A stretch of DNA of 64,000 nucleotides from Helianthus annuus (lineage: Eukaryota > Streptophyta > Magnoliopsida > Asterales > Asteraceae). Positions 1 through 12,269 of the stretch are shown here, in pieces. A model generated the notes under the pieces. It saw nothing but the letters and a program-made list of their open reading frames with translations, made no database searches and was not told the origin of the DNA. Positions within the stretch are counted from its first letter, which is position 1, and each line of letters begins with the position of its first letter. The position numbers and the translations under genes are program-made. The stretch lies in assembly GCF_002127325.2 (NCBI RefSeq), contig NC_035445.2, positions 87,631,912 through 87,695,911 of the forward strand. Reading direction: 5' to 3'.

Positions 1-1819
1 ATCCACAAGTTAAACCATTTACTAACCTCGCTAATTTGGCACGAACCAACGTGTAACAACCCGAGTTGACTCGTTCCTTCACGAATCCGTATCTTAACAG
101 GGTTGATCTTGTCCATCTGGTAACATGAGCTTCCATTCATGAGCATTCTTTCACCGTCCTAGGTAGATTTATTGCATCATGATTACTGCCAATCTCATTA
201 CAAAATTAGGGGTTTACACATTTCATTCGATCTCATTCAGACACGATGTTTATCACATCACCTCATTTATATATCAACACTTTCTCAATTCCTTCTTAAG
301 ACATTAGTGTGTTAGACCTATTCATAACGGGTCAATACATGGCCATTTCTTAATATATCATTCTTATTAATTGACCCGTTCTTGATGGGTAAATACATAA
401 CCATTATTTTGTAATTATTTAACTCATTTGGTGTACTACACTACACTTTTCCTCTCTTCACTAACGCTCCCACGGTTTGAAATTAAATTATTTCTCAGCT
501 TCTGCAGTTTGACCTTTCAAGGTCAAACTGCCACTTATCTCTTATTATATATATATACATACGTATCGAAGTACATGTTTGTACTCCTTTTCAATTCAGA
601 CATGCTTACGATCTCATCGCTTCACTGTTCCAGTTTTTCTTGCAAACACTTGCCCTTCCCGTTTTTAAGGTTAGTCATAATACTTATTTCGCTTACAATA
701 CTAACATTTTAGTTTCATTTGCTCATATACTTTCATTTCCATTACACATTCGATTACCCAATTAAAGGGGTAATGGCATATACTCTCATAATGAGATTCA
801 AGCATGCCACTTACGACCCGGTCACATCGGGTTAATTGCTTTCAACATAAATCTTTCGTTCTATCCGTATAACGAATTGAACTTCATACATTCGTTTTTT
901 TTTTCATGACCACCCGTTCTAAACGGATGGTACCTTATCCTTACTCGATTTGTTCAACTTGAACCGGTCGACTTGCATAGCTTATCATAGCATTCGCTAT
1001 CATAACCAAATCCGCAAGGGATTTGCATCATTTGTATCTTTCATTCCTTGAATCCGTCTCGCGGATTCAAGCATTGCATTCGCATATTTCATTCCTTGAA
1101 TCCGTCTCGCGGATTCAAGCATTGCATTCGCATATTTCATTCCTTGAATCCGTCTCGCGGATTCAAGCATGGCATTCGCATATTTCATTCCTTGAATTCG
1201 TCTCGCGGATTCAAGCATTGCATTCACATCTTTCATTCCTACAAAGTACTCTCAATCCCTCGAGAGTCCTACTACCCATTTCACCCACACGCCTAGCTGC
1301 TACCAAACTCTATCGGACATACCTGTAATAATTATCACGGTCTCACGAACGTCATACGTTTCTTGTGTACTGGCCAGGTACACATTCCACGTACTATTTT
1401 CGTGTCTTCGCGTAATCGCCACCTTATGTCCGAAGAATTTAGTTTCGGCTCGTGTAAAATTTTTAAACTTATTTACCATGTCGTTATCATAATTCGTTCA
1501 AAATTTTTCTTTCACTTGCTTAACCATACCATTTCATACGCCCATACGCTAGGTTTACGTACCTGAGGTCAATTCGTTTCATTACTTGCCTCGATGCCGG
1601 TCCTAGACCGCATTCACGGATCATCTCTTCCAACAATTGCGCTTACCCTTCACAAAACGTACTATTAGTTTCCTTCAAATACATAAACTAATACATACTT
1701 ACATTCACTTTTTCCTTTAGGCCTCGATCGAGTCTTGGATTGCACGGGTTCTTGGTCACGAGATCACACCAGTTTGAGTTCAAGTATTCACCTCCTGTTA
1801 CTTGATTCTCTCAAACCAG
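1..1819 (-). mobile_element. Leader/internal 5' region of a minus-strand LTR retrotransposon (runs off the left edge)
   Basis: This stretch lies just downstream (on the minus strand) of an LTR and primer binding site, so it is the untranslated leader and start of the internal region of a gypsy-type element. I see no credible gag reading frame in it on either strand; the short open frames are composition or repeat artefacts. It carries a tandem hairpin array at 1042-1233. The coding part, if any, lies left of position 1. Confidence 0.65.
1042..1233. repeat. Four tandem 48-bp units, each with a 10-bp hairpin
   Basis: Units start at 1042, 1090, 1138 and 1186, an exact 48-bp period, with a partial fifth start at 1234. 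Each unit contains CTTGAATCCG, the loop TCTCG, then CGGATTCAAG. The arms are perfect inverted repeats; the last unit has one C-to-T change in the left arm. Because the repeat length is divisible by 3 it stays open in several frames on both strands; those frames are not genes. The array sits inside the leader of a retroelement. Confidence 0.95.
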
Positions 1820-1832
1820 GGCTCTGATACCA
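1820..1832 (-). promoter_or_regulatory. Primer binding site complementary to initiator tRNA-Met
   Basis: On the minus strand this reads TGGTATCAGAGCC, the usual plant initiator-Met primer site. It lies three bases from the LTR terminus at 1836, the normal position just inside the 5' LTR. This fixes the element's orientation as minus. Confidence 0.85.
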
Positions 1833-1835
1833 ACT

Positions 1836-3289
1836 TGTTACGCCCTAAACACGCTTTAACTGAAAAGACGCAGCGGAAAATACATGCCATAAAATTTCTT
1901 TCATTATGAACGTCTTAACTTACTTGAGGTTCATTTTAAGGTGACACATTTACAATGATTCCTATACTTCCATGTCATGGAAATCGCATTCTTATTAGCA
2001 TACACAATTGTACATGTTAAGGATCATATCGATAGCATAATTCACATTTGACTTTCATTAGTCACTACTAACAAGCATAATACACCAACTTCATATCATT
2101 TCCAATTCGTGTAATCCATCATGTCATCGCATTGAACACACATACATCTAACACGCACCGTATAACTTACTTTAACCTTACAATTATGACAACACGTCTA
2201 ACCATTCTTCTATACACAGTTGACTTTCAGAGGTCAACGGTTCATTTAATTTAACTTTCGACTTATCATTATATACCCGTAACATCACAATAGCTTATAC
2301 GGACAACACTACATGCATTTCATCATACACTTGGCGTGTTTACTACCTCCTAAGCATAGTGTACAACTAATTCATGCATATTCTTCTAATCTTATACATA
2401 GTTCCTCCGAATACCCCTACGAATCCCATCCAAGGCACAATATTCAAGTTAGTTTACTACTAACTTCGTCTTTCTATAATTCCTTCATAATTCTCAAGAT
2501 GTTTCATATAACTCTCATATCATAACATCGCTTAGACATTTCATCAAACACCTTGTGAGCGTACTACTATCTATGCTCAATGTACAAGTATCTTGCACAT
2601 AAGCTTACTACCTCATATCAAAATCATTGATTCAACAATTACCACACAATTTCCATTCTAATTAGGTTCATTCAACAACATTATACAACATCTAACTTTA
2701 CCCATCAAAATTCTATAGAACATAACACATATAGTCATCATCAATCTCATTCTACTACTACTACAAATGGGTTTTTCCCCAAATCATCAACATAATAGAA
2801 ATTAAGCATGCTATAGCCTCTATATATTCATATTGTTTAGAATTCCTTCTCAATTTCAATAGATACTCACGGATTACATATAACCCACTTAACCAAACAT
2901 CATCGAAACACTTAATTCGACTTACCTTGTGTTAGAGACACTTAAATGGTCAACATTTCAGGTTCATGCATCCGATCTTCCTCGAGATTTCTTCCCAATT
3001 TGATGGTTTCTTGAGGGTTAGGGTTTGCACCCCTCCCTCCTTCTCCCCTGATCGATGTCACGCACACACACCTTGTGTGTGTGTGATGTTTTGTTTTTAA
3101 TAATTCATGTTTTCATTTTGGCAACCTAAGTCCCTCAAGTTTAACATACCATTATATTTGCCACAAGTTTCAACTTTTAACTTATCTATTAGGCATTTAA
3201 CTAGGTTTATTAACTTAGTTATTGTATCTCATTTTACTAACATGGTAACATGGTAACGAATTTAATAATTCGGTTTTTGGGGCGTTACA
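1836..3289 (-). mobile_element. 5' LTR of the left-edge gypsy-type element
   Basis: The LTR is 1,454 bp. On the minus strand it starts TGTAACGCCCC (3289) and ends GGGCGTAACA (1836), so it has TG...CA termini inside an approximately 10-bp terminal inverted repeat. It abuts a primer binding site on its 3' side. A purine-rich 3' LTR junction and target duplication cannot be checked because the rest of the element is outside the window. Confidence 0.8.
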
Positions 3290-3870
3290 AAAAAGTTTCG
3301 TCCGATTAGCTTAGCGAACGAACACGAACAAAGGTCTCGTTCGTTCGACTGCGTTCGTGAACGTTCGGTAATATGTTCGGTTACGTTCGTTCATGTTTGT
3401 TCGTTTACATTCATTCGTGTTCGTTTGATTATATTAAAAAAATAATAGATAATAAACCTATTATCTAAACATATTGAAACCTTGTTTTTTTTAAGTTAGC
3501 TAAAATTATGTCTAAGTTAGTTAAACTTGATCAATCGTTTGGTGATTGTAGTAAACTTCTTGTGTCTTTAATTTATCATTTAATGGTTGTATTTAATTAC
3601 TCATGCCTGATGCTTAGGGTTAACAATGTTTTTATTTTTTATTTTCAAGTTAAATGTTCGTTTACTTTTGTTTTATTCGTCAATGCTTGTTTTTATACGA
3701 GATCAGTGTTCACGAACTGTTCGCGAACAACTAAATTTCCTTAACGAACAAACACGAACATAAACTTATGTTTGGTATGCATTCATGAACAGTTCGCAAA
3801 CACGTTAATTTCCTTAACGAACTGACACGAACATGGATTTGTTCGTGTTCATTCGGTTCGATTACAGCCC
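3290..3870. mobile_element. GTTCG-rich inverted-repeat (foldback-like) element
   Basis: Both ends are built from diverged repeats of CGAACGAACACGAACA, in opposite orientation at the left (about 3315-3340) and right (about 3735-3860) ends, around an AT-rich centre. The right end (ATTCGGTTCGATTACAGCCCT) resembles the outer tip of a terminal inverted repeat. The left tip is truncated or diverged against the LTR at 3289, and no target duplication was found. No transposase is encoded, so it is non-autonomous if it is a transposon. Confidence 0.5.
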
Positions 3871-5190
3871 TATATAAATAGTTTGAGAACTTATTTAAAA
3901 ATCTGAGTTATGATCAAATACCTACTATGAAAACATTTTAAATATGTTATAATATCAGTAGGTATTAAGTTTTGATTGATAGCTATGGTTTAAAACCATA
4001 TTATGCGCTAAAAGGGCGTTTTGGTCATTAAATAACATAATTTACGATATTTAATCAAAACTTAGGTTATGATCAGTTTCCTAATATCAAAATATGTTAA
4101 TTATATTAACATATCAGTAAATAAATCATTGCAGGTTCATTGATGATTAAAACCATGTTTTATGCAAAAAGGACATTTTGGTCAAAGTTAGGCATAATAT
4201 AGAAACTTGCATATAAACTCGGAATCTGATTATGATCATGTAATATAACCTCAGAGGGTTATGCTACATTATAATACGATCATAATGCAACTTTAATTCA
4301 GAAGCTAACTAAGCTAAATCGGGTCAGAATTGAAAGTCAAAGCAAAAGTCAAACTGCTCGACTTTCGGTTGCGAACCAACCTTAAAACTGGAATTGATGG
4401 GCTGAACATGTATGCATATATATAATTAGTTTATAAAGTTTTCATAAAAATGACTTTTTACTTTTTAAGTAAATAAACTTTGACCCGTCAATTGACCAAG
4501 TTAACGTGATTTTCAGGAGGTGCCCTTTTGAGGGATTAACACCTACCTAATTGCGATCACGTAGCCATGTTCGACTCGAACAATGGCTGGACCATAGTGG
4601 TCTAAACTGAAAGTCAAAGAAAATATCGTTTTTGCTTGACTTTTAGCTTTTAAAGCGTATAAAATGAAAATGCAGAAGAGAGGAACACTTACAAGTGATC
4701 CTTGGACGAAGTAAGACTGATTTGGATGCTCCTTTCAGTTAGGAACTTCCAGTGGAGATGAAAGAAGGAATTCAAGAAGGTGCAAGAACCAATGTTGCAA
4801 CTAGTGTGTTATTTATAGTGTTGGAGCAAGATTTGAGATGGATCCATGTGTTGTGAAATGTTAGAGGATCACTACAAGTGTCCTAGTATGTGTCGTGAGC
4901 AGCCAAATAGCCCATGGTTTCGAAAATCAGGTTTCATGCAGGTTTGTTTGGGCTTCTAGCATATTTTTGTCGATGACACTGCTCTACGGACCGTAGAGGC
5001 TTCTCGTTGCGGTCCGTAAAGGCTTGGGTCGCACCAGATTTTCTAGTCCTCTTTGCGGACCGTAGAGTCTTATAGCCTACGGTCCGTATACGACGAGTGA
5101 AACCCAAAAATTTTACAAGTTTCCATATTTAGTCCCTCTACATTCATACTTTCAATAATTGGCAAAAATAGTCCCTCTCGGCCAACATTA
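3871..5190 (-). mobile_element. Long-LTR family fragment A
   Basis: About 1.3 kb that aligns by eye with 8390-9770 of fragment C and 5620-6870 of fragment B. It begins abruptly at the foldback element and stops at 5190, where fragment B starts, so both ends are truncated. It contains two units of the approximately 158-bp internal repeat (key C at 4017 and 4174) and a GC-rich inverted pair at 4983-5020. Confidence 0.75.
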
Positions 5191-6870
5191 ACAGGTACTA
5201 AGACTTGTATAATATGGGTAAACAATATACATTCTGGAATTTGAAGTATAAATGATAAGAATTGACCCATGTCGGTAAACTTACATAAACTAGTTACATA
5301 AGCTTAACTTTACGCATATAAGCGATATCGGGTATCCGGATGAGTCATAAACAAGTTCTATATGCCAATGTAATTTAAATAAGTTATAACATCAGTAGGT
5401 TATCAACTTATATGACCATTAAGGCTTTAAAATCAAAATTTGCACCATAAAGGCATTTTAGTCATTATATGACGTAATATAAGAACTTGCATAAAAACTA
5501 ATATTCTGAATATGTTCATTCTGTAAAATACTTTATTTATGATGTCAGTAAGTAATCAAACATGTATGGATTTTATGGTTTAAGACCAAACTATGCACCG
5601 TAGGGGCATTTTGGTCATAATATACATAGTTTAAGAACTTATTTAAAATCTAAGTTATGATCAAGTACCTACTGTGAGAACATTTTAAATATGTTATAAT
5701 ATCAGTAGGTATTAAGTTTTGATTGATAGTTATGGTCTAAAACCATACTATGCACCAAAAGCGCGTTTTGGTCGTTAGATAACATAATTTATGATATTTA
5801 ATCAAAACTGAGGTTATGATCAGTTTCATAATATCAAAATATGTTAATTATATTAACATATCAGTAGATAAATCATTTGCAAGTTCATTGTTGATTAAAA
5901 CCATGTTTTATGCAAAAAAGGCATTTTGGTCAAAGTTAGGCATAATATAGAAACTTGCATATAAACTCAGGATCTGATTATGATCATGTAATATAACCTC
6001 AAAGGGTTATGCTACATTATAATACGACCATAATGCAACTTTAATTCAATAGCTAACTAAGCTAAATCGGGTCTGAATCAAAAGTCAAAGCAGAAGTCAA
6101 ACTGCTTGACTTTCGGTTGCGAACCGACCTTAAAACTGGAACAGACGGCCTGAACATGTTCATACATGTTCTAATATTAATTACCAACTTGTTTAAGTGT
6201 CAAAACACTGATTATAACATATATATAATCAGTTTATAAAGTTTTCATAAAACTGACTTTTGACTTTTAAGTAAATAAACTTTGACCCGTTAATTGACCA
6301 AGTTAACGTGATTTTCAGGAGGTGCCCTTTTGAGGTATTAACATCTACCTAATTACGATCACGTAACCATGTTCGACTCGAACAATGGATGGACCATAAT
6401 AGTCTAAACTGAAAGTCAAAGCAAATATCGTTTTTGCTTGACTTTCGGCTTTTAAAGCCTATAAAATGAAAATGCAGAAGAGAGGAACACTTACAAGTGA
6501 TCCTTGGACGAAATAAGACTGATTTGGATGCTCCTTTTCCAGAGGATATGAGAGAATGAATTCAAGAAGGTGCAAGAACAAATGTTGCAACTAGTGTGTT
6601 ATTTATAGTGTTGGAGCAACATTTGAGATGGATCCAGGTGTTGTGAAGTGTTAGAGGATCACAAGAAGTGTCCTAGTACATGTCATAAGCAGCCAAATAG
6701 CACATGGTTTCAAAATGGAGGTTTCATGCAGGTTTGTTTGGGCTCTAAGCATATTTTTGTCGCTGGCACTGCTCTACGGACCGTAGAGGCTTCTCTTTGC
6801 GGTCCGTAAAGGCTTGGGGCACACCAGGTTTTCCAGTCCTCTTTGCGGACTGTAGAGGCTTATAGCCTAC
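5191..6870 (-). mobile_element. Long-LTR family fragment B
   Basis: About 1.7 kb, same family and orientation as fragments A and C. It starts inside the LTR (matching 7951 of fragment C) and ends at the CCTACGG motif, where C begins. It carries four internal repeat units (key C at 5454, 5607, 5764 and 5922) and a GC-rich inverted pair at 6774-6812. The two fused junctions suggest unequal recombination or deletion among tandem LTRs. Confidence 0.75.
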
Positions 6871-9840
6871 GGACACCCCCGAATTTCCGACCATCGCCTG
6901 GTAGGCCCGGGTGGGGAGTATCGTGACATAAGATTGGTATCATCATAGACAAATCACAGGTAGCACAACGGAAGTCTTGGAGTTTAAAATATTATTACAA
7001 ATGTAAATGTCCGAAAGTTCAAATAATAATAATAATAAATACAGACTTGTTTATAATAGAGATCCACAGTCGGATCGTAAAATGTACAAAAAGGAGATCA
7101 ACAGACTACTAGGCTTTATGCAAAGGAGTTGCAAATTCCCCTTCTAGCATTACCGAGCAACTTCCAGCCTATTTACGTATCCTTGCAACCTGTAACTCAG
7201 TCTTTTGAAAATACGTCAGCTTACACTGGTAAATACAATCAACCGACTCGTTTTGAAAACATTTTCAAAAATCATTTTAAGTGCACATGGCACGTGATTT
7301 TATAAATAACTTAGGACAATTCAAAATGATCTTGTTTACAGTTTTACATGCATGTCAATACATATGGGGCCTAGTACTAAACACCGAGACATGATTAACC
7401 GACACGCCACTTAAACCCACAAAGGGGTATCCCCAACTAGTGGGTAAGAAAACATTTTATAATAGCATTAGCATCTGTCAGGTGTATGCCTACCACCCGT
7501 GCTCAGTCATGGCCATTAGCAACTTAAATGAGTCAAGGATATCCAGGACACGGTCGCGTTAACCCCTAATGTTTAAGTTATCAGACAAAACCGATTAAGC
7601 GGATCATAGAATTTTGTAGTCACAATCCGACGTATGATCCTATACCCGACCAAGTGGTAATAATTTACCGTATTCCAAGCCCGTATAGGGAAAATTGGTT
7701 AAGAGTATTTACCTAGGCTAAAACTTGTCTTAATATGCAAGAATTATAAATAGCTCAGCCGTTAATTAAATAACTAAGGTAGGTTGCAATTTACTGGAAG
7801 ACCCTAGTCTGTAATGATGGTATAAATAACCAATTAGAATGTCAACGGGTCCTATTTAAATCATACACTTGGACCAGTTGACTTAAAATATCGAAAAAGG
7901 TACGATACGCTTGATTAAGCGATTACTGGAATAGAATGTGGTTTAAACCCAACAAGTACTAAGACTTGTATAATGTGGGTAAACAATATACATTCTGGAA
8001 TTTGAAGTAAAAATAATAAGGATTGACCCGTTTCGGTAAACTTATGTAAACTAGTTACATAAGCTTAACCGTACGCATATAAACGATATCGTGTATCCGG
8101 TTGAGTCATAAACAAGTTCTATATGCCAATGTACTTTAAATAAGTTGTAACATCAGTAGGTTATCAACTTATATGACCATTAAGGCTTTAAAATCAAAAT
8201 ATGCACCACAAGGGCATTTTAGTCGTTATGTGATGTAATATAAGAACATGCATAAAAACTGATATTATGAACATGTTCATTTTGTAAAAATACTTTATTT
8301 ATGGTGTAATATCAATAAATAATCAAACATGTATGGGTTTTATGGTTTAAGACCAAATTATGCACCGTATGGGCATTTTGGTCATTATATACATAGTTTG
8401 AGAACTTATTTAAAAATCTGAGTTATGATCAAGTACCTACTATGAAAACAATTTTAAATATGTTATAATATCAGTAGGTATTAAGTTTTGATTGATAGTT
8501 ATGGTTTAAAACCATACAATGCGCCAAAATGGCGTTTTGGTCATTAAATAACATAATTTACGATATTTAATCAGAACTCAGGTTATGATCAGTTTCATAA
8601 TATCAAAATATGTTAATTATATTAACATATCAGTAGATAAATCATTTTCAAGTTCATTGTTGATTAAAACCATGTTTTATGCAAAAAAGAGCATTTTGGT
8701 CAAAGTTAGGCATAATATAGAAACTTGCATATAAACTCAGAATCTGATTATGATCATGTAATATAACCTCAAAGGGTTATGCTACATTATAATACAATCA
8801 TAATGCAACTCTAATTCAGTAGCTAACTAAGCTAAATCGGGTCAGAATCGAAAGTCAAAGCAGAAGTCAAATTGCTCGACTTTTGGTTGCGAACCGATCT
8901 TAAAACTGGAATTTACGGGCTGAACATGTTCATACGTGTTCTAATATTAATTACCAACTTGTTTAAGTGTCAAAACACTGATTATAACATATATATATAT
9001 ATATATAAAATTAGTTTATAAAGTTTTCATAAAACTGACTTTTGACTTTTTAAGTAAATAAAATTTGACCCATCAATTAACCAAGTTCACGTGATTTTCA
9101 GGAGGTGCCCTTTTGATGGATTAACACCTACCTAATTATGATCGCGTAGCCATATTCGACTCGAGCAATAGATGGACCATAATGGTCTAAACCGAAAGTC
9201 AAAGCAAATATCGTTTTTGCTTGACTTTCAGCTTTTAAAGCCTATAAAATGAAAATACAGAAGAGAGGAACACTTAAAAGTGATCCTTGGATGAAATAAG
9301 ACTGATTTGGATGCTCCTTTCAGTTAGGAACTTCTAGAGGAGATGAGAGAATGAATTCAAGAAGGTGCAAGAACAAATGTTGCAACTAGTGTGCTATTTA
9401 TATTGTTGGAGCAAGATTTGAGATGGATCCAGGTGTTGTGAAGTGTTAAAGGATCACTACAAGTGTCCTAGTACGTGTCATGAGCAACCAAATAGCCCAT
9501 GGCTTCGAAATGGAGGTTCCATCCAGGTTTCTTTAGGCTCCAGGCATATTTTTGTCACTGGCACTGCTCTACGGACCGTAGAGGCTTCTCTTTGCGGTCC
9601 GTAAAGGCTTGGGGCGCACCAGGTTTTCCAGTCCTCTTTGCGGACCATAGAGACTTATAGCCTACGGTCTGTATACGACGAGTGATACCCAAAATTTTCA
9701 GTAAGTTTCCATTTTTAGTCCCTCCACATTCATACTTTCAATAATTGGCAAAAATAGTCCCTCTCGGCCAACATTAGGCACAAATGAGAGTATGGACACG
9801 TGTTAGTACATTACCAGACATGAATTTACGAGGTGTTACA
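6871..9840 (-). mobile_element. Near-complete long LTR, fragment C
   Basis: About 2.97 kb. On the minus strand it starts TGTAACACCTCG at 9840; the other end (6871) reads GGACACCCCCGAATTTCC, which is homologous to the terminal region of the 55824-59478 LTR but seems to lack the last few bases. Four internal repeat units fall at an exact 159-bp spacing (key C at 8215, 8374, 8533 and 8692). No coding sequence is present. It is best read as a solo or recombined LTR. Confidence 0.75.
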
Positions 9841-10546
9841 GGTAGCTAAATACAAAGTTTGTGAGACCCCACTAGGAACACGGACAATGTTAGTTGGCAT
9901 TTAGGGGTTGGATGTTGTATATGAGATCAAGGTCACTCGTGTCGTTTTAAAATGATGGGTCAAACATCAAGGATGGTAATAAGTCTCTAGAGGGGTGGTC
10001 GTTACGCCGTAGGTAATTTTCACTTGTAGATATAAGAGATGTTTGATCATAAGGAATGTTTAACTTCAAACATCAACAATTTATTCGGGCGCTCTGGATG
10101 TGAATGAAAGTATACTCCACTCTAACTGTGGTTGGATGGAAGAAACTTTAAGATATGTGACATTATGAGAATATTGGTTAGTATGATAAGTCGGATGTTA
10201 CAATGGTGTTCCTTATATAAATAGTTCATCATCATCATACTCAGTATATCCCACCAATAGCAAAGCTAAGGTAGGGTCTGAGGAGGGTAAGATAAAGACA
10301 GCCTTACCTCTACCCTGTAGGAATAGAGAGACTGCTTCTAGTGAGACCCCTTGCTCGTTAAAAGGTTCAAATCTTATATAGAACAAGGTGTTGGATAAGG
10401 AGGTGTGTGTGTGTGTGTGTGTGTGTTTTTTTTACGTTAATATAAGATTGATTTGTCCTCATGGCTTGCGTGCGAGACCACTTAAGATACGAACTTTTAA
10501 CATTCTTAATAGGATGGATATTTCTTGTTAGAAAATAGTAAATCTA
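9841..10546. other. Non-coding spacer with a conserved short dispersed repeat and a (GT)n run
   Basis: No gene is visible. Positions about 10225-10356 hold a segment (CCCACCAATAGC..., AGCCTTACCTCTACCC..., ending GAGACCCCTTGCTC) that I recall as a short interspersed repeat common in asterid genomes; that assignment is from memory. A (GT)n run lies at 10403-10426. Confidence 0.4.
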
Positions 10547-10551
10547 ATTAT

Positions 10552-11086
10552 TGATGCGGGCCCAAGTGTGGAGGAGGGGGCCATTTTGTATTTGGAGGCC
10601 CAAGATCGTGTAACAAAAGGGGCTTCACTAAAATGGCTCTAACTTGGGCTACAGGTGTCCGTTTTTTGGCGTGCAACCAGGCGAGTAGATCATGAGAACG
10701 AAGCCCATCTTTCGAAAAACGATCGTTGGTGGTTTGGGTCATCTTTCGAGCCCAAAAACGCTTATTTCTATGAGTTATTTATTTTTTTTATGTTTTTTAG
10801 TGCTTTTCGTGGACTTTTTTTTCGTTCTAGCTTTTGGCCCAAGTGTGTTTTGAGGCCCGTTTTCAATTTACGTTATTATTTATATGAATGTAATAGGAGG
10901 AAGCTAATCAATTTGGAATTATATGAAAAGTCATTTTTCTCTCCCAATTCACTGTTGAGTGTTTTGTGTGTGAAACCCCTAATTTTCGGTATTCTTCGTG
11001 AATCAACGAATTTTGGAAGAATCGTTCCTGACATTCTGTGAGAATCAACAGGTTCGGTTTTGTATCCCATTTTCTAGTCTACATCA
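10552..11086 (+). mobile_element. Solo LTR, 535 bp, with ATTAT target duplication
   Basis: It starts TGATGCGGGCCC and ends AGTCTACATCA, and is flanked on both sides by the same 5 bases, ATTAT (10547-10551 and 11087-11091). No internal region or second LTR adjoins it, so it is a solo LTR left by LTR-LTR recombination. An inverted copy of the same family lies at 32206-32738. The 128-codon open frame inside it has no recognisable domain and is not called as a gene. Confidence 0.85.
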
Positions 11087-11091
11087 ATTAT

Positions 11092-11302
11092 GCTCCTTGA
11101 TATTTGTTTTATAAATAGTAAATCTAATTATACTCCTTGAAATTTGTTTTTTTTAAATATATTCCTAAGGAAGAAACTTCATAAAATACAATTTTTAACG
11201 ACTTAAATTACACCAAATCCGTCTTTGGTTTATAAAATACAATCTAAGTATGATTATCAAACTAAATCATTTCATTAGTTACAATGCTATATAAAATCTG
11301 CC
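11092..11302. other. AT-rich spacer
   Basis: No gene seen. A roughly 20-bp segment (AAATAGTAAATCTAATTA) before the solo LTR is repeated at about 11112-11130, a small local duplication. Confidence 0.5.
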
Positions 11303-11306
11303 CTGA

Positions 11307-12269
11307 GTGCACCGAGATACCACTGAGCAATTAAGGAAGTGTGATGCCTGCCAAATTCATGCACCAGTCCCGAAGAACCCCAAGCATGACCTTGTCCCGA
11401 TAACCTCAGCATGGCCATTTCATAAATGGGGAATGGATATCGTTGGTCCATTCCCACAAGCCAAAGGTGGAGTAAAATTCTTGTTGGTGGCCAAAGATTA
11501 TTTCACCAAGTGGCCTGAGGTTAAACCACTTGCAAAAATCACGGGCAAACAGGTCATTGACTTCGTTTGGGAAAACATTATTTGCCGTTATGGATTGCCG
11601 GGAGTACTTGTCACCGACAATGGAAAGCAATTTGCTGAGAAGCCTTTCAGCGTTTGGTGTAAAGAATTAAGAATCACTCAGGTTTTCAGCTCAGTGGCAT
11701 ACCCACAATCAAACGGTCAAGTTGAGAGGACGAATCGAAGCATAGTGGAAGGAATCAAAACCAGATTGGGAAGGTATGAAAACAATTGGCTTGAAGAATT
11801 GCTAAGTGTTCTATGGGCCATAAGGACAATCGAAAAAACAAGCCACAAAAGAACACCCTATAGCTTGGTATTTGGGTCTGAAGCTGTGATTCCAGCTGAA
11901 ATAGGAGTTGTAACACAATGAATTGTCAACATGGATCCCGAAGCAAACCAAAAAGAGACCATGTTGAACTTACAACTCCTAGAGGAAGCACGAGACCAAG
12001 CTGCAATTCAAGAGGCCAAGTACAAACAACAAATGGAAGCCTACTATAACAAAAGAGTCAAGAATGAACGCTTCAAGCCAGGTGACATGGTGCTTAAAAA
12101 CAATGAAGCTAGCAAAAAGGAAAACCAAGGAAAGCTTGGCCCAAAATGGGAGGGCCCGTATACCATCCTTGAAGCACATAAGGGTGGATCTTACAAGCTA
12201 GCAGACTCAGAAGGTAAAAGGCTTCCAAGACACTGGAATGGAAAAACCTTGAAAAGGTTCCATCTCTAA
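11307..12269 (+). pseudogene. Integrase portion of Tat-type gypsy pol, truncated, one internal stop
   Basis: The open frame enters in the integrase. Visible are the CX2C half of the zinc site (CDACQ), the first catalytic Asp in WGMDIVGPF, the second in VTDNGKQF and the Glu in NGQVERTNRS, i.e. a DDE catalytic core. A C-terminal segment ends GKTLKRFHL. A TGA at 11919-11921 interrupts the same frame, and the reading continues in frame to 12269. The N-terminal HH half and everything upstream is missing, and the first in-frame codon used here is GTG, not a true start. The intact enzyme would join element cDNA to host DNA in the nucleus. This copy is non-functional as it stands. Confidence 0.9.

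Noticed and set aside
1042..1233. CRISPR-like array of palindromic repeats
   Set aside because: The whole 48-bp unit is repeated with no unique spacers, and the locus is a plant retroelement leader.
1000..1328. Overlapping open frames on both strands over the 48-bp repeat
   Set aside because: Frames stay open only because the unit length is a multiple of 3 and lacks stops; there is no start context or domain.
10655..11041. 128-codon plus-strand frame
   Set aside because: Lies inside a solo LTR, has no recognisable domain, and its counterpart in the second copy is not kept in frame.
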